Positions 53,669 to 63,327 are shown, numbered from the stretch's first letter. The stretch is DNA of 64,000 bases from Fictibacillus sp. FJAT-27399 (GCF_001510655.1 NZ_LMVC01000005.1:76411-140410); one strand, 5' to 3'. The notes: generated by a model not told the origin, from the letters alone. Translations and numbers: made by a program.

Positions 53669-53866
53669 GTGAATGGACAGAACCGGAAAGACATCTCTCC
53701 AGGACTCGAGGTTAATATTGTTTTAAAACAAGATCAAAGAAGCGGCAAACTCACAAATGGTATTGTGAAGGATATCCTGACGAACGCTGCTTTCCATCCG
53801 CACGGAATTAAAGTACGGCTCCAAAATGGACAAGTAGGCAGAGTGAAGGAAATAATCATCAATTAG
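53669..53866 (+). CDS. ywbE: YwbE-family protein (DUF2196)
   Basis: Small cytosolic protein of 65 residues: RKDISPGLEVNIVLKQDQRS then GKLTNGIVKDILTNAAFHPHGIKV, the entire DUF2196 pattern, beta-barrel like. Function unknown. GTG start at 53669 with AGGAGGTG six bases upstream. It is followed 31 bases later by the ASCH gene, likely an operon of three with the DUF2269 gene. Confidence 0.85.
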   Translation: MNGQNRKDISPGLEVNIVLKQDQRSGKLTNGIVKDILTNAAFHPHGIKVRLQNGQVGRVKEIIIN

Positions 53867-53897
53867 AGCTAGCGCTTCAAAACAAGGAGGAACCAAA

Positions 53898-54248
53898 ATG
53901 AGCAATGAAATAAAAAACAGCGAACTACCGCCAAAAACATGTACGATCGAACGTTTAGTCACCCTTCCTGAGGACGTGGAAAAAGTACTTTCAGGAGAAA
54001 AAACAGCCACTCGCCGCAACGGCAGATATGCTGACATCGGGGAAATCATGGAGCTTAAAGGCTCAAAGTTTATTGTTGAAAACGTGTATTCCCAGACGCT
54101 TGGCGAATTAACAGACGAGCATGCAAAACAGGAAGGCTTTGAAGATGTGGAAGGCTATAAAAATTCCATTCTCTCGATCCACCCTGGTATGCCTTGGCTG
54201 CCTCACATGAAAGTATGGGTTCATGAATTCCGCGCGCTGGAAGAGTAA
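53898..54248 (+). CDS. ASCH-domain protein
   Basis: Protein of 116 residues, ASCH fold (PUA-related RNA-binding). Key block: DVEKVLSGEKTATRRNGRYA, where the GxKxxTxR signature of ASCH appears as SGEKTATRR, followed by a KVWVHEF C-terminal strand. Role unknown; ASCH proteins act on RNA bases or modified nucleosides. AAGGAGGAACC precedes the ATG. Sits 13 bases before the DUF2269 gene. Confidence 0.78.
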   Translation: MSNEIKNSELPPKTCTIERLVTLPEDVEKVLSGEKTATRRNGRYADIGEIMELKGSKFIVENVYSQTLGELTDEHAKQEGFEDVEGYKNSILSIHPGMPWLPHMKVWVHEFRALEE

Positions 54249-54260
54249 TAGCAGCTCTCA

Positions 54261-54701
54261 ATGAACATGGCCTATCGTGTTTTGCTTTATATTCATATTC
54301 TTAGCGTTATCTTATCAGTCGGGCCTTTCTTTATTTTGCTTCCTTTATTAAAGAAGCTAAGAACAGCAGGTACTGACAATGAAGAGGCTTACTTGGACTC
54401 CTTTAAGGCAGCTGTTCGTCTTGCCAAGCATGCGGGTCATGTCCTTGTTGTCAGCGGGGTATTGCTCGTGCTGATTACGAACCGATCGTGGACAACGCCA
54501 TGGCTGTTGACCACGATCATCATCTTAATCTGCTCGCTTTATTTTCTCGCAAGAGCCTTTTCGCCAACCATACGAAGGTTTAAAGACCTTAAAGAACAAA
54601 GGAATCCTCTTGTAACCAAACTAAAAAAAGCAATTTGGATCTACATGGCCCTCATGATGGCCATGCTATGGTTCATGGTTGCCAAGCCTGTAATATGGTA
54701 G
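54261..54701 (+). CDS. DUF2269-like four-helix membrane protein
   Basis: Membrane protein of 146 residues with four hydrophobic segments near 7-28, 55-72, 78-97 and 125-143. Starts MNMAYRVLLYIHILSVILSV, a pattern of the DUF2269/CopD-like family, with a conserved His in the first helix (YIHILS) and KHAGH in the second. Function unknown. No strong ribosome site, so coupled to the ASCH gene upstream. A terminator follows. Confidence 0.72.
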   Translation: MNMAYRVLLYIHILSVILSVGPFFILLPLLKKLRTAGTDNEEAYLDSFKAAVRLAKHAGHVLVVSGVLLVLITNRSWTTPWLLTTIIILICSLYFLARAFSPTIRRFKDLKEQRNPLVTKLKKAIWIYMALMMAMLWFMVAKPVIW

Positions 54702-54704
54702 AGA

Positions 54705-54743
54705 AAAAGGAGCGATCCCATTTTTGGATCAGCTCCTTTTTTC
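54705..54743. terminator. Terminator between DUF2269 and aspartokinase genes
   Basis: AAAGGAGCGATCC / GGATCAGCTCCTTT followed by TTTTTT; serves convergent genes. Confidence 0.88.
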
Positions 54744-54745
54744 TT

Positions 54746-56113
54746 TTATCCATGAACCGCCACCCCGGCGAAAAACTCCTCATACAATGCCAAAACTGCT
54801 TTTCTTTCATCGCTCACTCTTACACCGAACATCATACTTACCTCAGAAGAACCCTGATTGATCATTTCGATGTTAACTCCCGTTTTGGCCAAAGCCGTTG
54901 ATGCACGGGCCGCCGTTCCTACACTTTCTCTCATCCCTTCGCCCACCATCATGATAAGAGCCAAATCACGTTCTACTTTTACATCATCTGCCTGAAGCTC
55001 CTCTTTAATCCTTTTAACAATCTGTTCCTCCACAGATTTAGTGAATCGATCCTGCCTGAGAATGATGGAGATGTCATCAATTCCCGATGGCATGTGCTCA
55101 AACGATAGGTGAAAGTCCTCCAGAATGCTAAGAAGCCTGCGGCCAAATCCAATCTCGCGGTTCAAAAGATATTTGCTGACATAGATACTGCAAAAGCCAT
55201 CATCACTGGCAATACCAATAACAGGGCCATTAGCCAGCTCTCTTTCTTTTACAATCATGGTTCCAGGTTTTTTCGGCTGATTCGTGTTCTTCACGTTGAC
55301 CGGTATGCCTGCTTTAAAGGCCGGCATGAGCGCTTCATCATGAAATACAGAAAAACCTGCATAGGAGAGTTCACGCATTTCACGGTACGTAATTTCACTT
55401 ATTTCTTTTGGACGGTTAATAATTGTAGGGTTTACTGAATAGACGGCATCCACATCCGTGAAGTTTTCATAAACATCGGCCTTTATGCCGCTTGCCAGAA
55501 TAGAACCGGTAATATCTGAGCCGCTCCGGGAAAAGGTCACAATCTCACCTTCTCGATTAAAGCCAAAAAAACCCGGAAAAATAATGATGCCTTTCCGGTC
55601 TCTAAGTCTATATAGAGAGTCATAGGTTTCCGGCAGTGGCTGGGCGTTTCCCGGCTCGTCAGTAACAAGAAGACCTGCTTCCTCGGGATTAACATAATGA
55701 GCATCTGTACCTTTGTGCCGAAAATAAGCCGCAATCAGCCTCGCATGGCTGTCCTCCCCGCTCGCCTTTACTGCATCCATATATTTCTGCGGATTACTGC
55801 GGTCTCTGTTCAATAATTCCAAGAGGTTCGCTTTAATTTCCGCGACCGGTTCCCTTGGAAGCTGAAGCCCTTCAGCAATGCTTTCATAACGGTCAATAAT
55901 GCCCTGAAACGCGTTTTGGTCTTCTCTTCCTTGAAGATACGCTGCAGCACATTCTATTAAAAGATCCGTAACCTTTGTGTCTTCTGCAAACCGTTTTCCC
56001 GGGGCTGACACCACGACTACTTTACGTTCCGGATCTGAAACGACAATATGAAACACTTTTTCCACCTGCTCTGAACACGATAAAGATGAACCACCGAATT
56101 TCACGACTTTCAT
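54746..56113 (-). CDS. yclM: Aspartate kinase (YclM/ThrD type)
   Basis: Cytosolic aspartokinase of 455 residues, first step of the Asp-derived amino-acid pathway. N-terminal kinase domain with KVVKFGGSSLS, VVSAPGKR, and FSRSGSDITGSILASG near residue 215. Two C-terminal ACT domains (about 310-455; ASDDGFCSIYVSKYLLNREIG, INQGSSEVSMMFGV). The length and undivided ACT pair match threonine-type aspartokinase III of B. subtilis. ATG at 56113 with AGGGG nine bases upstream. I do not see an L-box or T-box in the leader. Confidence 0.92.
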   Translation of the reverse strand: MKVVKFGGSSLSCSEQVEKVFHIVVSDPERKVVVVSAPGKRFAEDTKVTDLLIECAAAYLQGREDQNAFQGIIDRYESIAEGLQLPREPVAEIKANLLELLNRDRSNPQKYMDAVKASGEDSHARLIAAYFRHKGTDAHYVNPEEAGLLVTDEPGNAQPLPETYDSLYRLRDRKGIIIFPGFFGFNREGEIVTFSRSGSDITGSILASGIKADVYENFTDVDAVYSVNPTIINRPKEISEITYREMRELSYAGFSVFHDEALMPAFKAGIPVNVKNTNQPKKPGTMIVKERELANGPVIGIASDDGFCSIYVSKYLLNREIGFGRRLLSILEDFHLSFEHMPSGIDDISIILRQDRFTKSVEEQIVKRIKEELQADDVKVERDLALIMMVGEGMRESVGTAARASTALAKTGVNIEMINQGSSEVSMMFGVRVSDERKAVLALYEEFFAGVAVHG

Positions 56114-56327
56114 TTTTAACATCCCCTACTGTTAGTATTTGCCCGGTAAATTTTAGTTACTATTATTACGCGTTTCAGTATAAGATGCAAGGATATTTTC
56201 CATACAGAGAAAACAAATGTCCTCTCTAAAAGAACTAATGATTAAGTATTACTTAACACTCCCGGGCAATATTTGCGGTTTTTCGATTATTTCCGAGGGA
56301 ATATTCATGAAACAGGGGAAATAATGA

Positions 56328-56359
56328 AAGGTCCTGTCAGGATTACCCGACAGAACCTT
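56328..56359 (-). terminator. Terminator of iadA
   Basis: AAGGTCCTGTCAGG / CCCGACAGAACCTT stem, 61 bases after the iadA stop; T-run on the minus strand is weak. The rest of the 56114-56420 gap, which is also the aspartokinase leader, contains no gene I can support. Confidence 0.65.
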
Positions 56360-56420
56360 AGAAATCTATTTTACTTGTACTCTTACTGGGTCAAATGGTT
56401 TCCTTTGATTCCTTCGTTTT

Positions 56421-57593
56421 CTACTCAAATGTTCCTTTCACAACTGGTATACCATCCTGAACCATGACCTGCCCTTTAGCAATAACCGTATCAATAGCCA
56501 TTGTATCTTTAGTTAAAAGCACAAGATCGGCATCCTTCTTCTCATGCACAAAGCCTTTGTTCTTAAGCTTCAATACTTGGGCGGGGTTGGAGGTGATCAC
56601 CTTTAATGCGTCTTCAAGCGAAACCCCTTCCTGCAGGACAGCATCTCTGACTTCTTTAAACAGTGAAGAAACTTTTCCTACCTGCAGCCCTTTAAATTCC
56701 CCATCTTCATTAAAAACTGGAAGACTTGCCTGGCCATCGGATGAGAACGTGATGTTCCAGATCGGAACGCCCTGATCGAGCATCATCTTAAGTCCCTTAC
56801 TGCATTTCACTTCGCCCTCTTCTAAGAATTTCGGTATGGTGCTCGTCGTCAAATCAACAAAACCGCCCCGCTTGGCAAAGCGGATACCGTCATGAAAAAG
56901 TTCTTCGGTACGGTTAATATGAGTCGGATGAAAATGCCTTATCGGTATATTCGTTCGTTCGATCAGTTCCTCTATCGGTTGAACCCTCGATTCACCGGCC
57001 CCAATATGGACTTCTAGAATACCGGCTTTTCCTGTAAGCAAGCCTCCGTTGCGGGCAGCTGCTGCTATCTTCGTTAATTCCTCAAAAGTCGGCTCAGAAG
57101 AACGATGGTCTGAGATAGCGATCTCCCCCACTCCAATGACCTTCTCGATAAAAATAATATCTTCTTCAACCTTGCCTGTGATGGTGCGTACAGGCAGCTG
57201 ATATGATCCGGAATGGATATAGGTGGTGATTCCTTCTTCATCAAGGGCATGAGCTTTCGCTAGAAGACTCTCCATTTTCCTCGTCGTTCCATCCGTCCCA
57301 AGCAGCCCGACCATCGTTGTAATGCCGGCAGTTGTAGCATTAGTCAGCATCAATTCAGGCGTACGTGTTTTGAAGCCTCCCTCTCCTCCACCGCCAGTGA
57401 TGTGGACATGGGAGTCGATAAAGCCCGGTACAACGAGCTTATCTGTTGCATCGATAATAGTGATCGGCACAAAGCTGTCCGGAATATCAATCTGTTTTCT
57501 GATATAGCCGATCTTTCCGCCTGCAAGCAATATATCTTTCTGCCCCAGATGATTCGGGCTGTATACATCTCCATTTTTTATTAAAGTAAGCAC
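56421..57593 (-). CDS. iadA: Isoaspartyl dipeptidase (beta-aspartyl peptidase)
   Basis: Amidohydrolase-fold zinc enzyme of 390 residues that splits isoaspartyl dipeptides arising from damaged proteins. Metal ligands: GFIDSHVHITGGGGEGGF (HxH), the carboxylated lysine near residue 160-165, HIGAGESR, HFHPTHINR and the catalytic aspartate in TFSSDGQAS. Start GTG at 57593, nine bases after GGAGGG. It stands upstream of the esterase, different promoters likely. Assigned with confidence from the motif series. Confidence 0.93.
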   Translation of the reverse strand: MLTLIKNGDVYSPNHLGQKDILLAGGKIGYIRKQIDIPDSFVPITIIDATDKLVVPGFIDSHVHITGGGGEGGFKTRTPELMLTNATTAGITTMVGLLGTDGTTRKMESLLAKAHALDEEGITTYIHSGSYQLPVRTITGKVEEDIIFIEKVIGVGEIAISDHRSSEPTFEELTKIAAAARNGGLLTGKAGILEVHIGAGESRVQPIEELIERTNIPIRHFHPTHINRTEELFHDGIRFAKRGGFVDLTTSTIPKFLEEGEVKCSKGLKMMLDQGVPIWNITFSSDGQASLPVFNEDGEFKGLQVGKVSSLFKEVRDAVLQEGVSLEDALKVITSNPAQVLKLKNKGFVHEKKDADLVLLTKDTMAIDTVIAKGQVMVQDGIPVVKGTFE

Positions 57594-57715
57594 TGCTTTG
57601 TTCCCTCCAATTTTGTCAATTGCCCCAGCTGTCTATTGTGTACTCGGATAGCAGGAGCGTGCGGAATTTTACACATCGATTACTTCAGAGGGCATAAATT
57701 ATTTGTCTAGATTAT

Positions 57716-57745
57716 AAAAAGAAGCCGGCTTTTATGCCGGATTCC
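57716..57745 (-). terminator. Terminator of the esterase locus
   Basis: AATCCGGC-ataaaa-GCCGGCTT then TTTTT on the minus strand. Confidence 0.82.
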
Positions 57746-57752
57746 TCTTATT

Positions 57753-58512
57753 TCATTTAGCAAGCTGCCTCTGGATGAAGGTCAGCGTATGTTCAATAAT
57801 AGCTTCCTGATCATGATCGAGGGTGGCTACATGGTAGCTGTCACTCATGTAATACAATTCTTTATCCTCTGAAGAGATTTGTTCATAGATGAATTGAGAA
57901 TTCAGCGGTGGTACGACATGGTCTTCCTCCGAAACGAAAATGAACGCAGGGCACGTTACCTGGTCAAGATGATTCTTAACTTCTTCCATAAGCTTTAAAA
58001 TTTCCTTCACAGATTGGACCGGTGTTTTTTCATAGGCAAGTTCTAATATACCCTCTTTTTTTATATCCGAACCGATGGCGTCCAGAAAACGGGGCTCTGC
58101 AGCATTTTTTAACGGTTCCATCTCCGGGATATCTATAGCCGCATTAATGGGTATGATTCCTTTGATTTCCGGATATTTTTCAGCCAGATAAAGGGTTAAC
58201 GTCCCCCCCATGGAAAGTCCCGTGACAAAAATCGTATCGCAGCGTTCCTTCAGCCATTGGTATCCTTCCTCCACAGATGCAATCCAATCCTGATGATTGC
58301 TTTGTTCCATGTCCTCATAATGGGTACCGTGCCCTTTAAGCCTGGGACCGCAAACGGTATAGCCTGCTTCTGCATAAGCCTTGCCCAAAGGCAGCATGCT
58401 TTGTGTTGAACCAGTAAAACCGTGCGAGACCAAAATCCCCCACCTGGCTGCCTTCATAATAAAACGCCTCTGCATCTTTTAAAACCGGATACTTTAGTGC
58501 CCTATCTTCCAT
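57753..58512 (-). pseudogene. Carboxylesterase-type alpha/beta hydrolase with a G-tract frameshift
   Basis: The first 25 or so codons, from the ATG at 58512 (GGAAGGTGAT upstream), read MEDRALKYPVLKDAEAFYYE then GSQVG. The rest, ILVSHGFTGSTQSMLPLGKA to the end, is in another frame. The switch is at a run of five G (58437-58441 on the plus strand as C); one fewer G restores one continuous protein of about 252 residues. Catalytic Ser is in GLSMGG, Asp in SEEDHVV and His near SYHVATLDHD. It may be a sequencing error, a phase-variable tract or a true pseudogene. Confidence 0.82.
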
Positions 58513-58615
58513 GGATATCACCTTCCATTTAAAGGATTTGTACACCTAACACTTCGTTTAAAGGGATGAGAGTCCTGCTTGCCATTCGCTTCTGTCTGCA
58601 AGGATTTCAAGTGCA

Positions 58616-58647
58616 TAACAAAACCCGCTCGAAAAAGCGGGTTCTTT
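58616..58647 (-). terminator. Terminator of the second alpha/beta hydrolase
   Basis: AACCCGCT / AGCGGGTT with a T-rich flank, three bases after the stop. Confidence 0.78.
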
Positions 58648-58650
58648 TCT

Positions 58651-59460
58651 CTAGTCATTCAGTGTTTGAATAAACTGTTCTATAACCTTATTGAATTTCT
58701 CACTTTCTTCAAGAAACGGGCAATGGCAGCTTTGCTCAAAGATTTCCAGCCGGGAATCAGAAATGTTTTCCCGCAGATGTTCACCTGCTGCTACAGGTAT
58801 GAGCTTTTCTTCTCTTCCGAAACAGAGTAAGGTCGGTTTTTTAATTTTGCTTAAAAAACCTCGGTAATCCACAATCGATTGGTCGAACAATACCGCACTC
58901 GCAATCGACTCCGGCATTTTAGTAACTTCGGCCATCATCCAGGAAAAATCGTCCTCAGACAGCTCCTCTTTAAACATAAGAGGGACAAAGCCTTCGAGTA
59001 CTGCCCTCCGATTACTTTGAATGTCTCTCATAAATTGAGTCAGTGCCGGCAGATCAAAAGCACCGATCGGAAAATCCGGCCATTTAAAGTCGGAAGCAAG
59101 TTCATCTACAATCACTGTCCCTTTTACGTGGTCTTCCCCAAATTGCTGCAGATAGTCCCAAATCACAAAAGCTCCCATGGACCAGCCGGCCAAAACGACA
59201 TTCTTTAAATCCAGCTTCTGAATAAACGCATGGACATCGCGCGCATATTGAGCAATTGTGTGTCCGTGATGAACCATGGAGGATTGTCCGTGTCCTCTCA
59301 AGTCCAGTGTGATCGTTCGGTAGCTTTTAGAAGGAGCCGAAAGCTGTTTATGAAAAAATTTACTGCTCATCCAGACTCCATGGATAAATATAACAGGTGT
59401 TCCTGTTCCCCGTTCTTCATAAAAAAGCTCTACATGGTCTTCAACCTGTGCAAAAGGCAT
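58651..59460 (-). CDS. Alpha/beta-fold hydrolase
   Basis: Cytosolic hydrolase of 269 residues. Oxyanion motif FIHGVWMSS, nucleophile elbow AGWSMGA near residue 94, catalytic acid region FGREEKLIPV and histidine near SCHCPFLEE. DLRGHGQSS is the conserved loop before helix A. Family is the haloperoxidase/esterase-like group; no substrate can be set. GGAAGGGAG precedes the ATG. Confidence 0.85.
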   Translation of the reverse strand: MPFAQVEDHVELFYEERGTGTPVIFIHGVWMSSKFFHKQLSAPSKSYRTITLDLRGHGQSSMVHHGHTIAQYARDVHAFIQKLDLKNVVLAGWSMGAFVIWDYLQQFGEDHVKGTVIVDELASDFKWPDFPIGAFDLPALTQFMRDIQSNRRAVLEGFVPLMFKEELSEDDFSWMMAEVTKMPESIASAVLFDQSIVDYRGFLSKIKKPTLLCFGREEKLIPVAAGEHLRENISDSRLEIFEQSCHCPFLEESEKFNKVIEQFIQTLND

Positions 59461-59530
59461 GTGTTATCGCTCCCTTCCTTAAATGGGCCTTATCGGCTAT
59501 ATATGCAGCTTCGATTCAGACTTGAACCTA

Positions 59531-60475
59531 TTACTTTACTTTTCTAACATTCGGCCGGTAATTCATGAAGTTATCAAAAGCAAACCCTCTCACCTGTTCT
59601 TCGGAATAGTGCTTGAGCAGTTCATTGATTAAATTCTGGCTTTTAGCCGCATTCTCCAAATCCGTTATAAAGTTGGCGATGCCGTCGAAATCAGAACCTA
59701 AGCCGATCTGTTTCACTCCACCCAGTCCACAAAAATGATCAATGTGCTTTATTAAGTCAGGAATAGATGCTTTGACCTGATCTTGATTGATAAAGGGGGG
59801 ATTATATACCACATGAATCGTACCGCCCTTTTCAAACATCGCACTCGCCTGTTCATCGGTTAAATTTCGCGGATGTTCACAAAGTTCTTTGGAATTGGAA
59901 TGGCTGGCAAACGGATAATCAGCGATCTCGAGTACATCCCAGAAGGCCATTTCACTTAAATGGGAAACATCTGTTAGAATCTGATGCTTATTATGGAAGT
60001 CAACAACCTCTTTTCCAAACACGGTCAATCCCCCGCCCCGCGGTTCTCCTGCCCCGTCGGCAGCCAGGTTCGCCGTGTTCCATGTTAACCCGACAGAAAG
60101 AACGCCTAATTGATGGAGGATGTGCAATTTGGAGAGATCATTTCCAATGGCATCTACCCCTTCCAGTGTCAGCATCGCACCAATATCGCCATCCTGAATC
60201 CTGTCAAAATCTTCCCAGCAGCGTAAATGCTTCATCTCTGGATTTTTGCTAAGCACTTCTTTATAAAATAGATCCACCTGGCCAAGCGCAGCCTGAAACT
60301 TCTGATCTGACGGAATCTCAGGTTCAATGAAAATAGCAAAACACTGCACTTTTACCTGCCCCTTTTTCAGCCGCTCCTTATTCGTCTCGAGCTCAGGGGC
60401 AGATGCAAAGCTTAGCTTCCCTTTTTCTTCATACAGTTTTAATAATGCGTCACAATGAAAATCAATGATATCCAT
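59531..60475 (-). CDS. Membrane-dipeptidase-family (M19) peptidase
   Basis: Zinc dipeptidase of 314 residues, M19 family, related to renal dipeptidase. Motifs: DFHCDAL (HxD), MLTLEGVDA with bridging glutamate, ILTDVSHLSEMAFWDV, FASHSNSKELCEHPRNL and GLGSDFDGI. Despite the family name there is no signal peptide, so it is cytosolic and hydrolyses dipeptides, possibly D-containing ones. GAAGGAG is six bases before the ATG. Confidence 0.9.
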   Translation of the reverse strand: MDIIDFHCDALLKLYEEKGKLSFASAPELETNKERLKKGQVKVQCFAIFIEPEIPSDQKFQAALGQVDLFYKEVLSKNPEMKHLRCWEDFDRIQDGDIGAMLTLEGVDAIGNDLSKLHILHQLGVLSVGLTWNTANLAADGAGEPRGGGLTVFGKEVVDFHNKHQILTDVSHLSEMAFWDVLEIADYPFASHSNSKELCEHPRNLTDEQASAMFEKGGTIHVVYNPPFINQDQVKASIPDLIKHIDHFCGLGGVKQIGLGSDFDGIANFITDLENAAKSQNLINELLKHYSEEQVRGFAFDNFMNYRPNVRKVK

Positions 60476-60635
60476 GTTTAACTCCTTCTTGTTTACTCAC
60501 GTATGTATTTACTTCTTGAAAGACCGCTCTCCTCCTGCTTTTCCTCTATTTTTATTGGATGACTTAGGTCAATATCCCCAGCCATTTCACATAAAATAAA
60601 GAATCCTGCTAATTTTTTTCATTGTAAGAGGAGTT

Positions 60636-60665
60636 TTGACACAATATGTCGAAATTGTCTAATAA
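60636..60665 (+). promoter_or_regulatory. SigA-type promoter
   Basis: TTGACA, 18-base spacer, TAATAA, about 60 bases upstream of the next plus-strand gene. Confidence 0.6.
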
Positions 60666-60724
60666 CTGACTAGTTCTTTTGATTCATAGTTTTGATACAG
60701 AATATAAAAGAAAGGAAAATGCGT

Positions 60725-61165
60725 ATGAAATCTACTAAGGCGCAGGCGGCCCGCTGGCTGTCCCGCCTCATCCATAAAGAAAAAATCGATATGAAAGATG
60801 AAAAAATCCGTGACGAAACCTTCTTGTTTACAGTTGAAGGGTTTTGTGAACAAAAACCGGTCTTTTTTATTTGCCGAGATGAAGACGGCTTGCAGTTCGG
60901 CTACCACTCTTTTAAGGAGATAGATCCTTCCCGGCCTGCTCCCTCTAAGGTAAAACGGCATCTGATTGAATGGGAGATGCTGGAGTCAGGAAGCAGAGAA
61001 GAACGGCAAGAGAAAATATTAAATACATTGGTTTCAACCATCCGTTCACGAAAAAAGCAGTATCGGACGTGCCAATACTGCAGCATTAAATTCCCCCCGG
61101 AACAGCGCTTCAACCAAAAAACCTGCCAAAACTGTGCACCATCCCGTTCTCACGCCGTTCACTAA
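60725..61165 (+). CDS. Hypothetical protein with C-terminal zinc ribbon
   Basis: Unrecognised protein of 146 residues. Residues 1-100 are mixed alpha/beta (LFTVEGFCEQKPVFFICRDE), and residues about 112-135 hold two CxxC pairs (CQYCSIKF and CQNCAPS), a zinc ribbon. AAAGGA is eight bases before the ATG at 60725. Its stop overlaps the stop of the convergent FUSC gene (CTAA). Own SigA promoter upstream. Confidence 0.72.
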   Translation: MKSTKAQAARWLSRLIHKEKIDMKDEKIRDETFLFTVEGFCEQKPVFFICRDEDGLQFGYHSFKEIDPSRPAPSKVKRHLIEWEMLESGSREERQEKILNTLVSTIRSRKKQYRTCQYCSIKFPPEQRFNQKTCQNCAPSRSHAVH

Positions 61166-63327
61166 CCTTTGCTTTTCGGTTCGGCACCGAGCTGCCTGGC
61201 CAGATAAACAATGGACTCATTGATCCGCCAAATATAATGAACGTTGTGTAACAGGCGGAGATGGTTAAGCATTTCATGTTCGCTTGATTCAGACTCTTCC
61301 GGCAGGCGTTCCAATTGTCTACGTTCCTCTTCCAAATTGACAATTTGTGCCTGCCCTTCTCCTCTGATCACCGCACTCAGTGCTTCAATATTGTCCGTCA
61401 GTGAGAGCTGAACATGGTTTATCAGCTCTTCAAACTTTTCGTCCGTGTTCAGCTGGCTTTTTCGTGTTGAAGAAGCAACCAGATGCTTGGCGTAAAAGTT
61501 GATGGCCGTCAGAACGGTGAGCTGCTGCTGAATGCCGGATCGGCCAAACCAGCCTCTGTATAACGGGCTTGCGTCGTCTATCAGTGTCTGCAGCAGCTGA
61601 TCGAGCTCCAGCGCATGATCCGCAAGGTTGAAAGCAGAGTGCTTCTCTCTGAAACGGTCAATATAATTGTCCACGTACTCCTTAAGTGAATTCAGGTACT
61701 CTACAGTAGAGGTTGTGACTTTATCCCGTGTTCTCTGCGGATAGACGAGAGCAGATACCGCAAACCCCAATCCAACCCCTGCAACGGTATCAATGACACG
61801 CGCTGCCATTAATTGTTCATTGATGCCGCCAAGGAGGATATCATACATCAATGCAAGCAGCATCGTGATCCAGAACATCATCAGTGTATAAGAGATCGGC
61901 AGTAAGTAAAAAGCCAGGAAAACACAAATGAAGAGCAAGATAATATCCTGAATACCGGTTAAATACAGGGCGATAATGAAGCCGGCTATTGCACCTAAAA
62001 AGGTCCCCACGCTCCGCTGTACAGCTTTGACGAGCGTACGGCCGACTGTTTCTGTTCCGAGAAGGACAACAAAACAGGACAGTAAAATCCAATATTGATG
62101 GGCAGGGGAATATATGTGGCCGAGCACAATCGATAAGCCTCCTGCGATCAATGCCTGGATGGCTTTTTTGGTCGTAGGACGCATCCCTTCCTCTTCTTCA
62201 TTCTTTGCATCTTCTTCAGTGTCTTCTTTTTCAAGCGGATCCGAAGTTCCGCCATCACTGCTTGTTCTCTGCAGGGACTGTTGAAGCCCGAACGCCCCAT
62301 CAATAATATGATTGGCAATCGACTCTATCCTCCGGATCAGGTAAAGCCATTCTTCATTTCTTTTATCCAGCTTCAAAGTACGAAGCAGCTGCCTGAGCGA
62401 TTGTAAACTGGCTGCTGCGTTCTCCAAGTAATGCACCTGTTCCCTGTTGAGCACTTCGGCCTCACGAATCGATTGAATAACAAGCAGCAGCGAGGAACGT
62501 ATTGAATGGTTTTCGAGCGCCCGGTGTTCTTTTAGACGTCGTATGGAGGGTGACAAGGTTTCCATCAGCATCGCTGTATCAAAAATGTACAGGCGAAGCT
62601 GGCTGGTGCTGAGACCGGGCCATATACCTCCTGGATCTGTAGAACCAAGCTCATTTGAGACTACACGTGCATAATCTCCGAGCTTTTTGACATTCCGGTC
62701 GAGATTTGCCAGCCTCTGCTTATCTAATTTAATATCCCTTACGATATCAATGACAATATTCAGCGTAAGATTTGCCTGTATATGAAAAGAACCCATGGAG
62801 CGTTTTAATACTTCTTCAGGCTTGTCCTTAATGAGGATAAAATTATAAAAGTAAGCAAATAAAATACCTGTTGCTATGGAAGCAAACAGCCAGGGAACCT
62901 GAGCGAAAGTAACTTTAAGGAGCATAACAAAATAAAAGGACATGAATGCAATCATGCAGATAGAAAAGTAGCGGCTTCCAAAACGTTGAAGATAAAGCGC
63001 TAAAAATACAACAAGAAGTAAAAACAGATCCGCTGCAATCCCCCATTTGGATAGCCATGATCCGGTGGCGAGAGAACATGCACTCGAGGCGGCAAGCAGA
63101 ACGGTCGTCAGTTTCTGTTCTTTTTCTGTATCATCGTTTACTACAAGAATCCCCATCATCCCTACCACACCAGCAAAAATAGCTGCTGTGATCTGGCCTC
63201 CGGCACTCAGTACGATAATCAGCATGACTACTACTGAACTAATGACACTCAGCGTCACTTTACTCGCTGTCCTCAACCGTTTCCTGCCTGGATCTGACGC
63301 AAGCAGCCGATACATCCAGTACCTCAT
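61162..63327 (-). CDS. FUSC-family inner-membrane transporter
   Basis: Membrane protein of 721 residues with two hydrophobic bundles (about 25-165 and 395-540, five or six segments each) separated by a coiled-coil cytoplasmic domain, the layout of the FUSC/YccS/AaeB family of aromatic-acid exporters. A highly acidic stretch near residue 370 (DPLEKEDTEEDAKNEEEEG) divides the halves. The second half has the conserved RTLVKAVQRSVGTFLGAIAG. GGGGGG precedes the ATG. Substrate unknown. Confidence 0.83.
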   Translation of the reverse strand: MRYWMYRLLASDPGRKRLRTASKVTLSVISSVVVMLIIVLSAGGQITAAIFAGVVGMMGILVVNDDTEKEQKLTTVLLAASSACSLATGSWLSKWGIAADLFLLLVVFLALYLQRFGSRYFSICMIAFMSFYFVMLLKVTFAQVPWLFASIATGILFAYFYNFILIKDKPEEVLKRSMGSFHIQANLTLNIVIDIVRDIKLDKQRLANLDRNVKKLGDYARVVSNELGSTDPGGIWPGLSTSQLRLYIFDTAMLMETLSPSIRRLKEHRALENHSIRSSLLLVIQSIREAEVLNREQVHYLENAAASLQSLRQLLRTLKLDKRNEEWLYLIRRIESIANHIIDGAFGLQQSLQRTSSDGGTSDPLEKEDTEEDAKNEEEEGMRPTTKKAIQALIAGGLSIVLGHIYSPAHQYWILLSCFVVLLGTETVGRTLVKAVQRSVGTFLGAIAGFIIALYLTGIQDIILLFICVFLAFYLLPISYTLMMFWITMLLALMYDILLGGINEQLMAARVIDTVAGVGLGFAVSALVYPQRTRDKVTTSTVEYLNSLKEYVDNYIDRFREKHSAFNLADHALELDQLLQTLIDDASPLYRGWFGRSGIQQQLTVLTAINFYAKHLVASSTRKSQLNTDEKFEELINHVQLSLTDNIEALSAVIRGEGQAQIVNLEEERRQLERLPEESESSEHEMLNHLRLLHNVHYIWRINESIVYLARQLGAEPKSKG

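Noticed and set aside
56114-56327. Lysine riboswitch or T-box in the aspartokinase leader
   Set aside because: No AGAGG...GGTAGAGG-like L-box core or T-box TGGNACCGCG sequence is visible.
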